Below, one piece after another: positions 12,673 to 20,878 of a DNA stretch of 64,000 nt; positions within the stretch are counted from its first letter, which is position 1, and each line of letters opens with the position of its first letter. Both the position numbers and the translations under genes were made by a program. The notes below the pieces were generated by a model, which ran no database searches, was not told where the DNA came from, and saw nothing but the letters and a program-made list of their open reading frames with translations. The stretch covers positions 1 through 64,000 of the forward strand of contig CAJFNJ010000013.1 of the NCBI GenBank assembly GCA_904394705.1, read 5' to 3'. This stretch comes from Avimicrobium caecorum (GTDB taxonomy: Bacteria > Bacillota > Clostridia > Oscillospirales > Ruminococcaceae).

Positions 12673-14925
12673 ATGACACAGTTCGAACAGTGGAATGGTT
12701 TTGAGGGCAGACTGTGGAAGGAAGAAATCAATGTACGGGATTTCATCCAGAAAAACTACAAGCCCTATGATGGCGATGAGTCCTTCCTGGCAGGTCCTAC
12801 CGAAGCGACCAATAAGCTCTGGGGGATTCTGCAGAAGCTGCAGAAGGAAGAACGCGCCAAGGGCGGTGTACTGGATATGGACACCGACATCGTTTCGACC
12901 CTGACTTCCCATGCCCCTGGCTATATCTGCGAAGAATGCAAGGATCTGGAGAAGATCGTCGGCCTGCAGACCGATAAGCCCCTGAAGCGTGCGTTCATGC
13001 CCTTCGGCGGCATCAAGATGGCGGAGGAAGCCTGCCAGACTTATGGCTATACCCCCGATCCGGAGCTGCACAAGATCTTCACCGAATATCACAAGACCCA
13101 CAATCAGGGCGTATTTGACGCATATACTCCTGAAATGCGCAAGGCCCGTCATAATAAGATCATCACTGGTCTGCCGGATACCTACGGCCGCGGCCGTATT
13201 GTCGGCGACTATCGCCGGGTAGCTCTCTATGGTATCGATTACCTGATGGAGCAGAAGAAGCATGACTTCGATAACTGCGGCGACAAGACCATGACCGATG
13301 ATGTAATCCGTCTGCGGGAAGAGCTCAGCGAACAGTACCGTGCGCTGGGCCAGATGAAGAAGATGGCTGCCTCCTATGGCTATGATATCTCGGGGCCCGC
13401 AAAGAATGCCCGGGAAGCAGTACAGTGGCTCTACTTCGGCTATCTGGCTGCCATCAAGACCCAGAACGGCGCCGCTATGAGCGTAGGCCGTATCTCCACC
13501 TTCCTGGACATCTATATCGAGCGTGACCTCAAGGCCGGTATCCTCACCGAGGAGGAGGCCCAGGAGCTCATTGACCATCTGGTTATGAAGTTCCGTATGG
13601 TCAAGTTCGCCCGTATTCCCTCCTATAACCAGCTCTTCTCCGGTGACCCGGTATGGGCTACCCTGGAAGTAGCGGGTATCGGCAGCGACGGTCGTTCCAT
13701 GGTAACCAAGAACGACTACCGTTTCCTGCACACCCTGGAGAATATGGGACCCTCTCCCGAGCCCAACCTCACTGTGCTGTATTCGTCCGCACTGCCGGCA
13801 GCCTTCAAGGACTATGCCGCCAAGATCTCCATCCGTACCAGCTCGGTACAGTATGAGAACGACGATGTGATGAAGCCGGTATGGGGTGACGACTACTCCA
13901 TCTGCTGCTGCGTATCCGCTACCCAGACCGGTAAGGAGATGCAGTTCTTCGGCGCCCGTGCCAACCTTGCCAAGTGCCTGCTCTACGCCATCAACGGCGG
14001 CGTGGATGTCAAGACCCGGGAGCAGGTCGGCCCCGAGCTGCGGCCCATCACCAGCGAGTACCTGGACTACGATGAGGTAATGCACAAGTATGACCAGATG
14101 ATGGACTGGCTGGCGGAACTGTATGTGAACACCCTGAATGTGATCCAGTACATGCACGACAAGTACTACTACGAGGCCGCTGAGATGGCTCTGCTGGACA
14201 CCCATGTCCGCCGCACCTTTGCCACCGGTATTGCTGGCTTCTCCCATGTAGTGGATTCGCTGTCCGCCATCAAGTATGCCAAGGTCAAGACCGTCCGGGA
14301 CGAGACCGGCATCGTAGTGGACTATATCACCGAGGGCGACTTCCCGCGGTACGGCAATGATGATGACCGTGCTGACGACATCGCGGTATGGCTGCTGGGC
14401 ACCTTCCTCTCCAAGATCAAGAAGCACCACACCTACCGGGATTCCGAGCCCACCACCTCGATCCTGACCATCACTTCCAATGTGGTATACGGCAAGGCCA
14501 CCGGTTCCATGCCCGACGGACGCAAGGCAGGCGAGCCTCTGGCTCCCGGTGCCAACCCGGCTTACGGCGCAGAGCAGAACGGTCTGCTGGCTTCGCTCAA
14601 CTCGGTTGCCAAGCTGCCCTATGAGTGGGCACTGGACGGCATCTCCAATACCCAGACCATCAACCCCGAAGCCCTGGGCCACAGCGAACAGGAGCAGGCA
14701 GACAATCTGGTACGGGTTATGGATGGCTACTTCGATCAGGGTGCACATCACCTCAATGTGAATGTATTCGGTCGTGAGAAGCTCATCGATGCCATGGAGC
14801 ATCCGGAGAAGGAAGAGTATGCAAACTTCACCATTCGTGTATCGGGCTACGCAGTGAAGTTCATCGACCTGACCCGGGAGCAGCAGCTGGATGTAATCTC
14901 CAGAACCTGCCACGACAGAATGTAA
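12673..14925 (+). CDS. pflB: pyruvate formate-lyase (formate C-acetyltransferase)
   Basis: 750 residues, the usual PFL length. The glycyl-radical enzyme splits pyruvate with CoA into acetyl-CoA and formate under anaerobic conditions. The active-site cysteine pair lies in ICCCVSAT (C411-C413) and the radical glycine in RVSGYAV (about G725). The sequence matches true PFL throughout, not the diol dehydratase or choline lyase relatives. The activase gene follows 21 bases downstream. Codon use is of the highly expressed type. The enzyme points to fermentative life with formate as a product. Confidence 0.97.
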   Translation: MTQFEQWNGFEGRLWKEEINVRDFIQKNYKPYDGDESFLAGPTEATNKLWGILQKLQKEERAKGGVLDMDTDIVSTLTSHAPGYICEECKDLEKIVGLQTDKPLKRAFMPFGGIKMAEEACQTYGYTPDPELHKIFTEYHKTHNQGVFDAYTPEMRKARHNKIITGLPDTYGRGRIVGDYRRVALYGIDYLMEQKKHDFDNCGDKTMTDDVIRLREELSEQYRALGQMKKMAASYGYDISGPAKNAREAVQWLYFGYLAAIKTQNGAAMSVGRISTFLDIYIERDLKAGILTEEEAQELIDHLVMKFRMVKFARIPSYNQLFSGDPVWATLEVAGIGSDGRSMVTKNDYRFLHTLENMGPSPEPNLTVLYSSALPAAFKDYAAKISIRTSSVQYENDDVMKPVWGDDYSICCCVSATQTGKEMQFFGARANLAKCLLYAINGGVDVKTREQVGPELRPITSEYLDYDEVMHKYDQMMDWLAELYVNTLNVIQYMHDKYYYEAAEMALLDTHVRRTFATGIAGFSHVVDSLSAIKYAKVKTVRDETGIVVDYITEGDFPRYGNDDDRADDIAVWLLGTFLSKIKKHHTYRDSEPTTSILTITSNVVYGKATGSMPDGRKAGEPLAPGANPAYGAEQNGLLASLNSVAKLPYEWALDGISNTQTINPEALGHSEQEQADNLVRVMDGYFDQGAHHLNVNVFGREKLIDAMEHPEKEEYANFTIRVSGYAVKFIDLTREQQLDVISRTCHDRM

Positions 14926-14946
14926 CACAAAGGAGCGAAACCGCCT

Positions 14947-15663
14947 ATGACCGGAAGAGTACACTCACTGGAGAGCTTTGGCTCGGTGGACGGACCGGGC
15001 ATCCGGTTTGTGGTGTTTCTGCAGGGGTGTCCGCTGCGGTGTGCCTACTGCCATAATCCCGATGCCTGGGCCATGAATGCCGGCACCGAGATGGAGGCCG
15101 AAGAGCTGTTCCGGAAGATCCGCCGGTACAAGACCTACTTCGGTGAAACAGGCGGCGTGACCGTATCCGGCGGCGAAGCCCTGATGCAGCCGGAGTTTGT
15201 CACCGAGCTGTTCCGGCTCTGCCATGCCGACGGCATCAACACCTGTCTGGATACCAGCGGGTGTGTGCTGGACGAACGGGTGATGGCCCTGCTGGACGAA
15301 ACCGATACGGTTCTGCTGGACATCAAGATGACCACCGAGGAGGACTACCGGGAATACACCGGCGGCAGCCTCCGCCAGACCATGGACTTCCTCCGGGAAC
15401 TTCATCACCGGAAGATCCCCACCTGGATTCGGCAGGTCATTGTGGAGGGCTTCAACGATACCGAGGAGAATGTCGCCCGGCTGAGTGAGCTCATCGCTCC
15501 CTATGACAACATCACCCGGGTGGAGCTGCTGCCCTTCCACACCATGTGCCGCCAGAAGTATGAAAAGCTGGGAATCGAGTTCCGGTTCGGAACCTACCCA
15601 GATACCAGGTCGGCAACGGTGGAGCGGCTGCAGAAGCTGGTAAAGCTCCCCTCTGCCCAATAG
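14947..15663 (+). CDS. pflA: pyruvate formate-lyase activating enzyme (radical SAM)
   Basis: 238 residues. It makes the glycyl radical on PflB using S-adenosylmethionine and a 4Fe-4S cluster. The cluster motif C-x3-C-x2-C is C28-PLR-C32-AY-C35, and GGVTVSGGEALMQ is the SAM-binding GGE motif. The N-terminal GRVHSLESFGSVDGPGIRF is typical of PFL activases. It lacks an extra ferredoxin domain, as expected for the PFL-specific type. Cotranscribed with pflB; ribosome-binding site AAAGGAGCGAAA. Confidence 0.96.
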   Translation: MTGRVHSLESFGSVDGPGIRFVVFLQGCPLRCAYCHNPDAWAMNAGTEMEAEELFRKIRRYKTYFGETGGVTVSGGEALMQPEFVTELFRLCHADGINTCLDTSGCVLDERVMALLDETDTVLLDIKMTTEEDYREYTGGSLRQTMDFLRELHHRKIPTWIRQVIVEGFNDTEENVARLSELIAPYDNITRVELLPFHTMCRQKYEKLGIEFRFGTYPDTRSATVERLQKLVKLPSAQ

Positions 15664-15673
15664 CATAAAATGA

Positions 15674-15710
15674 AAAGAGCGAGCCTCCCTGTACGGGGAG
15701 GCTCGCTTTT
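15674..15710 (+). terminator. terminator of pflB-pflA
   Basis: GCGAGCCTCCC and GGGGAGGCTCGC around a short loop, followed by TTTT; A run in front. Confidence 0.85.
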
Positions 15711-15805
15711 CTGCGCAGTCGGGCTGCGGTACAGGGCTTTACAAAGAGCGAGCCGATATGGTACCCTCAGGAGAGAACATCTGAGGACCATGAGGAGGTA
15801 AAACC

Positions 15806-16228
15806 ATGCTGCAGTCCATTGTCCATATCGCACTGGTGGTGCGGGATTATGATGAGGCCATCGATTTCTACACCAACCGCCTGCACTTTACCCTGATCGA
15901 GGACAGCTATCAGCCGGAACAGGATAAACGCTGGGTGGTGGTGGCACCGCCTGGTTCCCATGGAACCACTGTCCTGCTGGTCCGGGCTTCCAAGCCGGAG
16001 CAGGAGGCATTTATCGGGAACCAGACCGGCGGGCGTGTTTTCCTCTTTCTGGGTACCGATGATTTCTGGCGGGATTACCGGGAGATGCAGGAGCGGGGAA
16101 TCCACTTTGTCCGGGAGCCCAAAGAGGCGGACTATGGCACCGTGGCAGTCTTTGAGGATCTGTATGGCAACCGGTGGGATCTGATTCAGTTCCGGGAATC
16201 ACATCCCATGTTCCAGAGAGTCCGATAG
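15806..16228 (+). CDS. VOC (glyoxalase/bleomycin-resistance) superfamily protein
   Basis: 140 residues, one VOC domain of two beta-alpha-beta-beta-beta units: IVHIALVVRDYDEAIDFYTNRLHF opens the first and VFLFLGTDDFWRDYREMQERGIHF the second. It ends with AVFEDLYGNRWDLIQF, where the metal-binding glutamate normally sits. Members act as dioxygenases, glyoxalase-like isomerases or antibiotic-binding proteins; this one cannot be assigned. Start behind GAGGAGGTAAAACC. Single gene between terminators. Confidence 0.8.
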   Translation: MLQSIVHIALVVRDYDEAIDFYTNRLHFTLIEDSYQPEQDKRWVVVAPPGSHGTTVLLVRASKPEQEAFIGNQTGGRVFLFLGTDDFWRDYREMQERGIHFVREPKEADYGTVAVFEDLYGNRWDLIQFRESHPMFQRVR

Positions 16229-16250
16229 GACGCCGGAGAAACAGAAATAA

Positions 16251-16286
16251 AAACAGCGGGGCTGCACAGAGCAGTTCCCGCTGTTT
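16251..16286. terminator. bidirectional terminator
   Basis: AACAGCGGG and CCCGCTGTT flank a 16-base loop between the convergent VOC and zinc-ribbon genes. Confidence 0.7.
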
Positions 16287-16289
16287 CTG

Positions 16290-16586
16290 CTAATCGTCCA
16301 TTCCGTCCCAGACCTCGCCGGCGGATTCTTCATCATAGCCGCCGAGGATCTCATCATAATAGTAGTCCAGGGCCGTTTCCTCCAGACAGAGGTCGCACAG
16401 GACTTCGCCGCAGCTGCCGCAGCAGAGGATTCCGTCCTCAGCCCGGAGTGAGCCGACTTTGCCGCAGAGCGGGCAGGTCAGTTCCTCCGGCAGAGTGGGA
16501 GTCCCGCAGGTCGTGCAGTCGAAATTCCCGGTGTACGGGTCATACCACAGGCGGTCCCTGCCGCACTGGGGACAGATCAGCTCCAT
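16290..16586 (-). CDS. small zinc-ribbon protein
   Basis: 98 residues with six C-x2-C pairs or near pairs: CPQCG, CTTCG, CPLCG, CCGSCG and CDLC, so two or three zinc ribbons. The C-terminus is very acidic. It begins inside the stop codon of the upstream ribbon-helix-helix gene (TGATG), which means translational coupling and a shared job. The family is not known to me; a nucleic-acid-binding or adaptor role is plausible. An in-frame extension further upstream is overlapped by the regulator gene and is not needed. Confidence 0.65.
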   Translation of the reverse strand: MELICPQCGRDRLWYDPYTGNFDCTTCGTPTLPEELTCPLCGKVGSLRAEDGILCCGSCGEVLCDLCLEETALDYYYDEILGGYDEESAGEVWDGMDD

Positions 16587-16867
16587 CACGCTTCCTCCTT
16601 CCCGGCCTCTTCCACTGTCCGGCGGATACAGTCCAGCAGCAGTTCCTCCGGCTCGGCATTCCGGGACCGGGCCAGCCCGGTGAACTGCCGGTACAGGCGG
16701 CTGTCCACCTGGAACTGCACGGTTTCCCGCTCCACCCGTTCCCGGATGCATCGGGTCAGATAGGCGGTGGGGGTGGTGTGATCGTCCAGCATCCGCTTCT
16801 TGAACTCATTATAGAGTTCTTCCTCGATGTTGAAGCTGACCTGTCTGCGGGGATTTGACTGTTTCAT
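16586..16867 (-). CDS. tandem ribbon-helix-helix DNA-binding protein
   Basis: 93 residues holding two copies of one unit. The first is RQVSFNIEEELYNEFKKRM...AYLTRCIRERVERE, the second VQFQVDSRLYRQFTGLARS...ELLLDCIRRTVEEA. Each has a short strand followed by two helices, the ribbon-helix-helix layout of Arc/CopG. One chain could thus form the fold that normally needs a dimer. Such proteins usually repress their own operon; a palindrome at 16882-16921 lies 15 bases in front of the gene. Confidence 0.6.
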   Translation of the reverse strand: MKQSNPRRQVSFNIEEELYNEFKKRMLDDHTTPTAYLTRCIRERVERETVQFQVDSRLYRQFTGLARSRNAEPEELLLDCIRRTVEEAGKEEA

Positions 16868-16881
16868 TCCGGCACCTCCAT

Positions 16882-16921
16882 TATATAGTAAAAATATAGC
16901 ATACTACATATTTACTATATA
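16882..16921. promoter_or_regulatory. AT-rich inverted repeat, candidate autoregulatory operator
   Basis: TATATAGTAAAAATAT faces ATATTTACTATATA across about ten bases. It lies directly upstream of the ribbon-helix-helix gene and includes TATA-rich words that could be its promoter. Confidence 0.6.
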
Positions 16922-16943
16922 TCGACCTGCGGGAGATGTCAAG

Positions 16944-16979
16944 AAAAAAGCGCACAGGTTTTTCCTGTGCGCTTTTTGT
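16944..16979. terminator. bidirectional terminator behind cheY
   Basis: AAAAAGCGCACAGG and CCTGTGCGCTTTTT around a 5-base loop. It ends the minus-strand fapA-cheX-cheY group. Confidence 0.85.
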
Positions 16980-17344
16980 TATTCAGCGAAGATCTTATCC
17001 AGAGCCTGCAGCACATCCTCTGCTTCGAAGGGCTTATATAGGAAGCCCTTCGCGCCGAGGCTCTTGGCCTCTTCAATGGTCTCGTCATAGGCCAGGGAAG
17101 AGATCATCAGAATCTTGGCATCGGGATCTTCCTCCAGGATTTTGCGGGCAGCTTCCAGACCGTCCAGACCCGGCATGAGAATATCCATTGTGATCAGATC
17201 CGGCTTCAGGACCCGATACTGCTCCACAGCGTCCTCTCCGTTCTGACAGCAGGAGATAACTTCATAGGGAGAATCCGACAGGATGCGCTGCAGCTGCAGC
17301 TGTGCTACCTTGGAATCGTCTACAACCATAATCTTTTTAGCCAT
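16979..17344 (-). CDS. cheY: CheY-like single-domain response regulator
   Basis: 121 residues, only a receiver domain: VVDDSKVAQ supplies the acidic pocket, ITMDILMPGLDG the phosphorylated Asp (about residue 53), ISSLAYDE the threonine/serine switch and FLYKPFE the lysine. No output domain, as in chemotaxis CheY. It follows a CheX-like phosphatase by one base, so it is probably its substrate. No receptor, CheA or flagellar gene is in the window, so a role other than swimming is possible. Confidence 0.88.
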   Translation of the reverse strand: MAKKIMVVDDSKVAQLQLQRILSDSPYEVISCCQNGEDAVEQYRVLKPDLITMDILMPGLDGLEAARKILEEDPDAKILMISSLAYDETIEEAKSLGAKGFLYKPFEAEDVLQALDKIFAE

Positions 17345-17345
17345 T

Positions 17346-17879
17346 TTACACTGCTCCTTTAAGGTTATTGATATTCTCCAAATGATCCAGATTGCATTTG
17401 GTATTGTGGTGCCGTTCGTTGTTGACGGGCGACAATGTCAGAACCAGCATCAGGCCTTCATTGTCCTCGTTGATGTACTGGGACTTGCAGAAGCATTCCA
17501 GCTCGCTGTCCAGTACACAGTAGTCCCCGTTATAGACCGGGAACCGGAAAGTGGTGGGCCGGTGGATCAGTTTGGATACCTTTCCCACCAGTCTGCCGCA
17601 GATCACATTCAGATATTCTCTGGCGGCTTCGGATATATCGTCTTCTGTGATATTGGGGTCCTGGAAAATCTCCTGGGCCAGGTGCCGGAAAAACAACCGG
17701 TCCGCATAGAGCGCAAGGGTCAGCTCACAGCTCCCCTCGAATCTGGCGCTGACACAGCAGAGGTCGTCCGAGAGATCATGCGGATGGCTGCGGATGTGCA
17801 TTCCGGCCATTTTTTCAGTTGTATGGAAGAGAATGCAGTCGAGCACTTCCAGTATTTCCTCATGTGTCAAGGAGTCCAC
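17346..17879 (-). CDS. CheX/CheC-like phosphatase-fold protein
   Basis: 177 residues with the CheX-type beta-alpha fold. The helix AAREYLNVICGRLVGKV carries the E-x2-N catalytic pair of CheY-P phosphatases. The region before it is ELTLALYADRLFFRHLAQ..., like the CheC/CheX barrel strands. Placed between a FapA-like gene and CheY with almost no gaps (12 bases and 1 base), it probably resets the neighbouring receiver. It could instead be a CheX-like domain that has only a binding role. Confidence 0.7.
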   Translation of the reverse strand: MDSLTHEEILEVLDCILFHTTEKMAGMHIRSHPHDLSDDLCCVSARFEGSCELTLALYADRLFFRHLAQEIFQDPNITEDDISEAAREYLNVICGRLVGKVSKLIHRPTTFRFPVYNGDYCVLDSELECFCKSQYINEDNEGLMLVLTLSPVNNERHHNTKCNLDHLENINNLKGAV

Positions 17880-17891
17880 AAAAATCCCCCT

Positions 17892-19580
17892 TTACCTGGA
17901 TTCAACATAACAGAGCGCCCCTTCCGCATTGATACTGATTGCACAGTCTTTCTTTTCGGTGTCCATTTCAATGGACTGGTTTCCGATGGTGATGCATACC
18001 CCCGGATGAATCCGGCTGCATCTCAGAGGACAGGCATCCTTGACATCCAAAGGCAGCCGCTGGGACTGGGCTTCCTTTTCGAGCTTATTCAGCTTCATTT
18101 GAACCACATACTGGTTCAGACGCAGTTTGGACAGCACTGTCCTGGTTTCCGGCGTTTCCGTACACTCTGCAAGTCGTCTGATATTCTTGTTGATGCTTTC
18201 CAGCTCTGCCGAGATCTCCTCCCGGTCGAAGGCGTCATACGGGCATCCGCCGATGATGATCTCAGTCCGGACAGCTGCCTTGGAGCCGATCACCTTGGAG
18301 GAAACCCCCTTGGCACTCTGGATGGAGCCGGAAACGATGGCTCCGAGACCGGTGCGGGCTGTGACCGGGCCATTGCAGTAGACATGGCAGTCCACAATGC
18401 AGTTGGCCTGTACCGATTCCCGGGCATAGACGGTACAGTGCTCCAGATACCCGGCATAGACGCTCTTGTGTGCCCGGATGGTGGTGCTGTACTGCCCCTG
18501 GATGCCATCCAGGACGATGACGCTCTCGCCGACTTCAATGGTGCAGTCCTGGGCAACGCCGTCGATCTGCACCGAACCGGTGGCCCGGATGGAAACCCCC
18601 AGACAGACATCGCCATGGATATGGATGTCCCCCAGGAATTTGATGTCCTGCTGGTCGCCGGGTTCAATTCCGTGCCGGATCTCCAGGATCGGCTTTACCT
18701 GGAAGCTGTTGCCGGCATAGGCCACATTGCCATCCTTCTGCGCAATGAGGTACCGTCCGTCCTCTGAAAGGCAGGTGTTGCGCCCCATGGGAATCGCCGC
18801 CGGGCGTCCGTCCCGGGGCGGAGGGAGCAGAAGGTTCCGCTTCACTGTGATGCCTGAGCGCCCGGCTGTGGGCGGTACGATCTCACAGATCACGCCGTTT
18901 TTCTGGATCTTCTTGCTCAGGCTGAGCTGCGCATAGTCCACATGGCTCAGTTCGGTCTGTTCCAGGGAGGCATAGAGCTCACGCTGGTACAGCTCTACGA
19001 TATAGCCGTCCCTTCCGTCCTCGGGCATGGTGCCGCTGGCGCCCAGATAGAAGCGGAAATACCGGTTCTCCCGCTCCGGCAGGGTATAGATGAAATGAAA
19101 GTCCAGACCATAGCTCACCCCATGGTCGATGAGAATCTGGAGGATTTTCGAGCCGGACAGGGTCTTGCCGTTCCCGATGGGCGGAACCAGCAGGAAGAAG
19201 GCAAGCATCTGATCCTCGGTTATGTAGACAAAGACATCTTCATCCAGGTTCCTGGCGGACCTGGATTCCTGGAGCCTGGCTAACCGCTGCATTCTCGCAT
19301 TGGCAAAGAATTCGAGCTGTGCCCGGATTTTATCCGCGTCAGCAGCAAGGGCTTCCCGGTTCGGAGCCGAGCTGGTGAGCAGGATCACCGACTGGCTCTT
19401 TTCCGGGTTCGCGAGCTTGTAGAGCTTTGAGAACTGGGCGCACTTCGGCGTAACTGCGATGCTGAAAGCAGGAGCAGATGGAACAGGGTCCGTATCCGGG
19501 GATTTCGGCTGATCCATTCCGGCATCCGGCAGGTCAGCACCCTCCTGTTTCTTGGTAAATAAAGTCTCCCACATGTTCAC
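17892..19580 (-). CDS. FapA/DUF342-family protein with right-handed beta-helix
   Basis: 562 residues. After a proline-rich N-terminus, about residues 40-200 form a DUF342 N-terminal region. The FapA beta-helix follows (KFLGDIHIHGDVCLGVSIRA, then GSVQIDGVAQDCTIEVGESVIV, YAGYLEHCTVYARESVQAN...), and a C-terminal helical hairpin contains ISAELESINKNIRRLAE. Several Firmicutes carry the family near motility genes; its molecular job is poorly known (a polymer-forming or regulatory role has been proposed). It heads an operon with the CheX-like and CheY-like genes. The start is a GTG at 19580 or the ATG two codons later. Confidence 0.8.
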   Translation of the reverse strand: MNMWETLFTKKQEGADLPDAGMDQPKSPDTDPVPSAPAFSIAVTPKCAQFSKLYKLANPEKSQSVILLTSSAPNREALAADADKIRAQLEFFANARMQRLARLQESRSARNLDEDVFVYITEDQMLAFFLLVPPIGNGKTLSGSKILQILIDHGVSYGLDFHFIYTLPERENRYFRFYLGASGTMPEDGRDGYIVELYQRELYASLEQTELSHVDYAQLSLSKKIQKNGVICEIVPPTAGRSGITVKRNLLLPPPRDGRPAAIPMGRNTCLSEDGRYLIAQKDGNVAYAGNSFQVKPILEIRHGIEPGDQQDIKFLGDIHIHGDVCLGVSIRATGSVQIDGVAQDCTIEVGESVIVLDGIQGQYSTTIRAHKSVYAGYLEHCTVYARESVQANCIVDCHVYCNGPVTARTGLGAIVSGSIQSAKGVSSKVIGSKAAVRTEIIIGGCPYDAFDREEISAELESINKNIRRLAECTETPETRTVLSKLRLNQYVVQMKLNKLEKEAQSQRLPLDVKDACPLRCSRIHPGVCITIGNQSIEMDTEKKDCAISINAEGALCYVESR

Positions 19581-19751
19581 TCAATGTTTCAGTCCTTTCC
19601 ATGATACAGTAAATAACATAGAAAATCACATTTTATTATGGGTTATTATAGGATAATTATAATAAAATTGTGAACAGAATACAAGGAGATTTAGAATATA
19701 TTTTACAGGAAAGGAAAATAAAGGCGGAAAAGAGAAAATCCGGGCATGAAA

Positions 19752-19783
19752 AAACGACACTGCCTCAAAGACAGTGTCGTCTG
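19752..19783 (-). terminator. terminator of the methionine-synthase-like gene
   Basis: On the minus strand ACGACACTG and CAGTGTCGT are followed by TTTTTTCATG, seven bases behind the gene. The 130 bases between 19620 and 19750 are AT-rich and may carry the fapA promoter. Confidence 0.8.
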
Positions 19784-19789
19784 GAAGAA

Positions 19790-20842
19790 TCAGACTACGA
19801 CGGCTCCGTAGCCCTTTGCCAGGGTATAGAGTTCCGAGTCGGTCAGTTCCGACTGGAGATCCACAAAAGCCCGTCCGTTGTATTCCATCAGAGCCATCTC
19901 CAACGCCACTTCGTGATGGGAGGAGATGCACACCGGCAGACGGATCATGTGGGAATTTTCCGCAAAGTTCTCAGCGTCCTCCGGGGAGTCCACATAGACC
20001 TTCAGCACATCACAGCCCTGGGCCTCCGCTTCCAGAATATCCGCGCCCATGTCGTACTGACAGGGGATCGGCTCACAGAAGGAGAGCCCGTCCGGCTGGA
20101 GATAGAAGGCCTCCGCCTCACAGGCCATGAACAGTGTTTCCCGGTCCTGTTCGATGACCCGGTCGGTGGGACGGTAGTCCGCCAGGGCTTCTTCGGCGGC
20201 GGCAAGCTGGGCATCGTCGATGCTGTTGCCCAGCAGGAACAGATCCCCGCCGGCCCGCAGAGCCTGCATGGCATGCACCTGGATCTCCTCCGGGCTGCGG
20301 CCCCGGGAACGGAGCACCGGCATCAGCGGCACTGCCGCAAAGGCGGCATGCTGTCCGAGAATGCTCAGGGTATCGATGCGGTCACCGCTGCACCGGAAGC
20401 CCACAGCAGCTACGCCCAGATGCTGAACCGACGCCAGGATCGAAGCAAAGGGAACGCCCTCGGGGGTTTCGCCCTCGTCGTCCAGCTCCACACAGATCAT
20501 CACCGGCAGGCCGGTCTGCCGTCCGCCCAGAACGGCGGCACGGGCTTCGGCAACTGAGGTGACACCGTCTGCCAGCAGCAGGCGGGCACCCAGACGGCGG
20601 AGCTCAAAGCCCTGCTCCGCATAGCCGGCAGAGAGATCCCGGATGCGCCGGGGTTCGTTGTCCTCATTGCGGAGGGGCAGGCGGCGGAGCCGTCCGGCGA
20701 TCCAGCGGTCGGGTGAGCCGTTCAGCTGTTCCAGTTCCGGGGCATCCAGTACCGGGCAGACCGAATCGGGACAGGCGGTGAGGGCAGAAGAAGCACTCAG
20801 GACCCGTGGGAGTCCGTCCGGCAAAGGGGGATAGTCCTTCAT
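19790..20842 (-). CDS. methionine-synthase-like protein (homocysteine/pterin-binding fragments)
   Basis: 350 residues; the ATG at 20842 is well spaced from GGAAAGGA. The segment GARLLLADGVTSVAEARAAV...LPVMICVEL with VAAVGFRCSG resembles the barrel of homocysteine S-methyltransferases. The end, MALMEYNGRAFVDLQSELTDSELYTLAKGYGAVVV in part, resembles the start of the methyltetrahydrofolate-binding domain of MetH. The zinc-binding GGCC motif is missing and the protein stops where MetH would go on, so it is either a divergent stand-alone protein or a degenerate piece. No methionine gene is adjacent. Confidence 0.5.
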   Translation of the reverse strand: MKDYPPLPDGLPRVLSASSALTACPDSVCPVLDAPELEQLNGSPDRWIAGRLRRLPLRNEDNEPRRIRDLSAGYAEQGFELRRLGARLLLADGVTSVAEARAAVLGGRQTGLPVMICVELDDEGETPEGVPFASILASVQHLGVAAVGFRCSGDRIDTLSILGQHAAFAAVPLMPVLRSRGRSPEEIQVHAMQALRAGGDLFLLGNSIDDAQLAAAEEALADYRPTDRVIEQDRETLFMACEAEAFYLQPDGLSFCEPIPCQYDMGADILEAEAQGCDVLKVYVDSPEDAENFAENSHMIRLPVCISSHHEVALEMALMEYNGRAFVDLQSELTDSELYTLAKGYGAVVV

Positions 20843-20878
20843 AATCACAGTCCTTTCCGTAAGACAGAAACAGTGGGT

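Noticed and set aside
12538..14964. Open frame of about 800 codons on the minus strand across pflB
   Set aside because: It is the mirror of a strongly codon-biased gene; no ribosome-binding site or domain, and pflB is certain.
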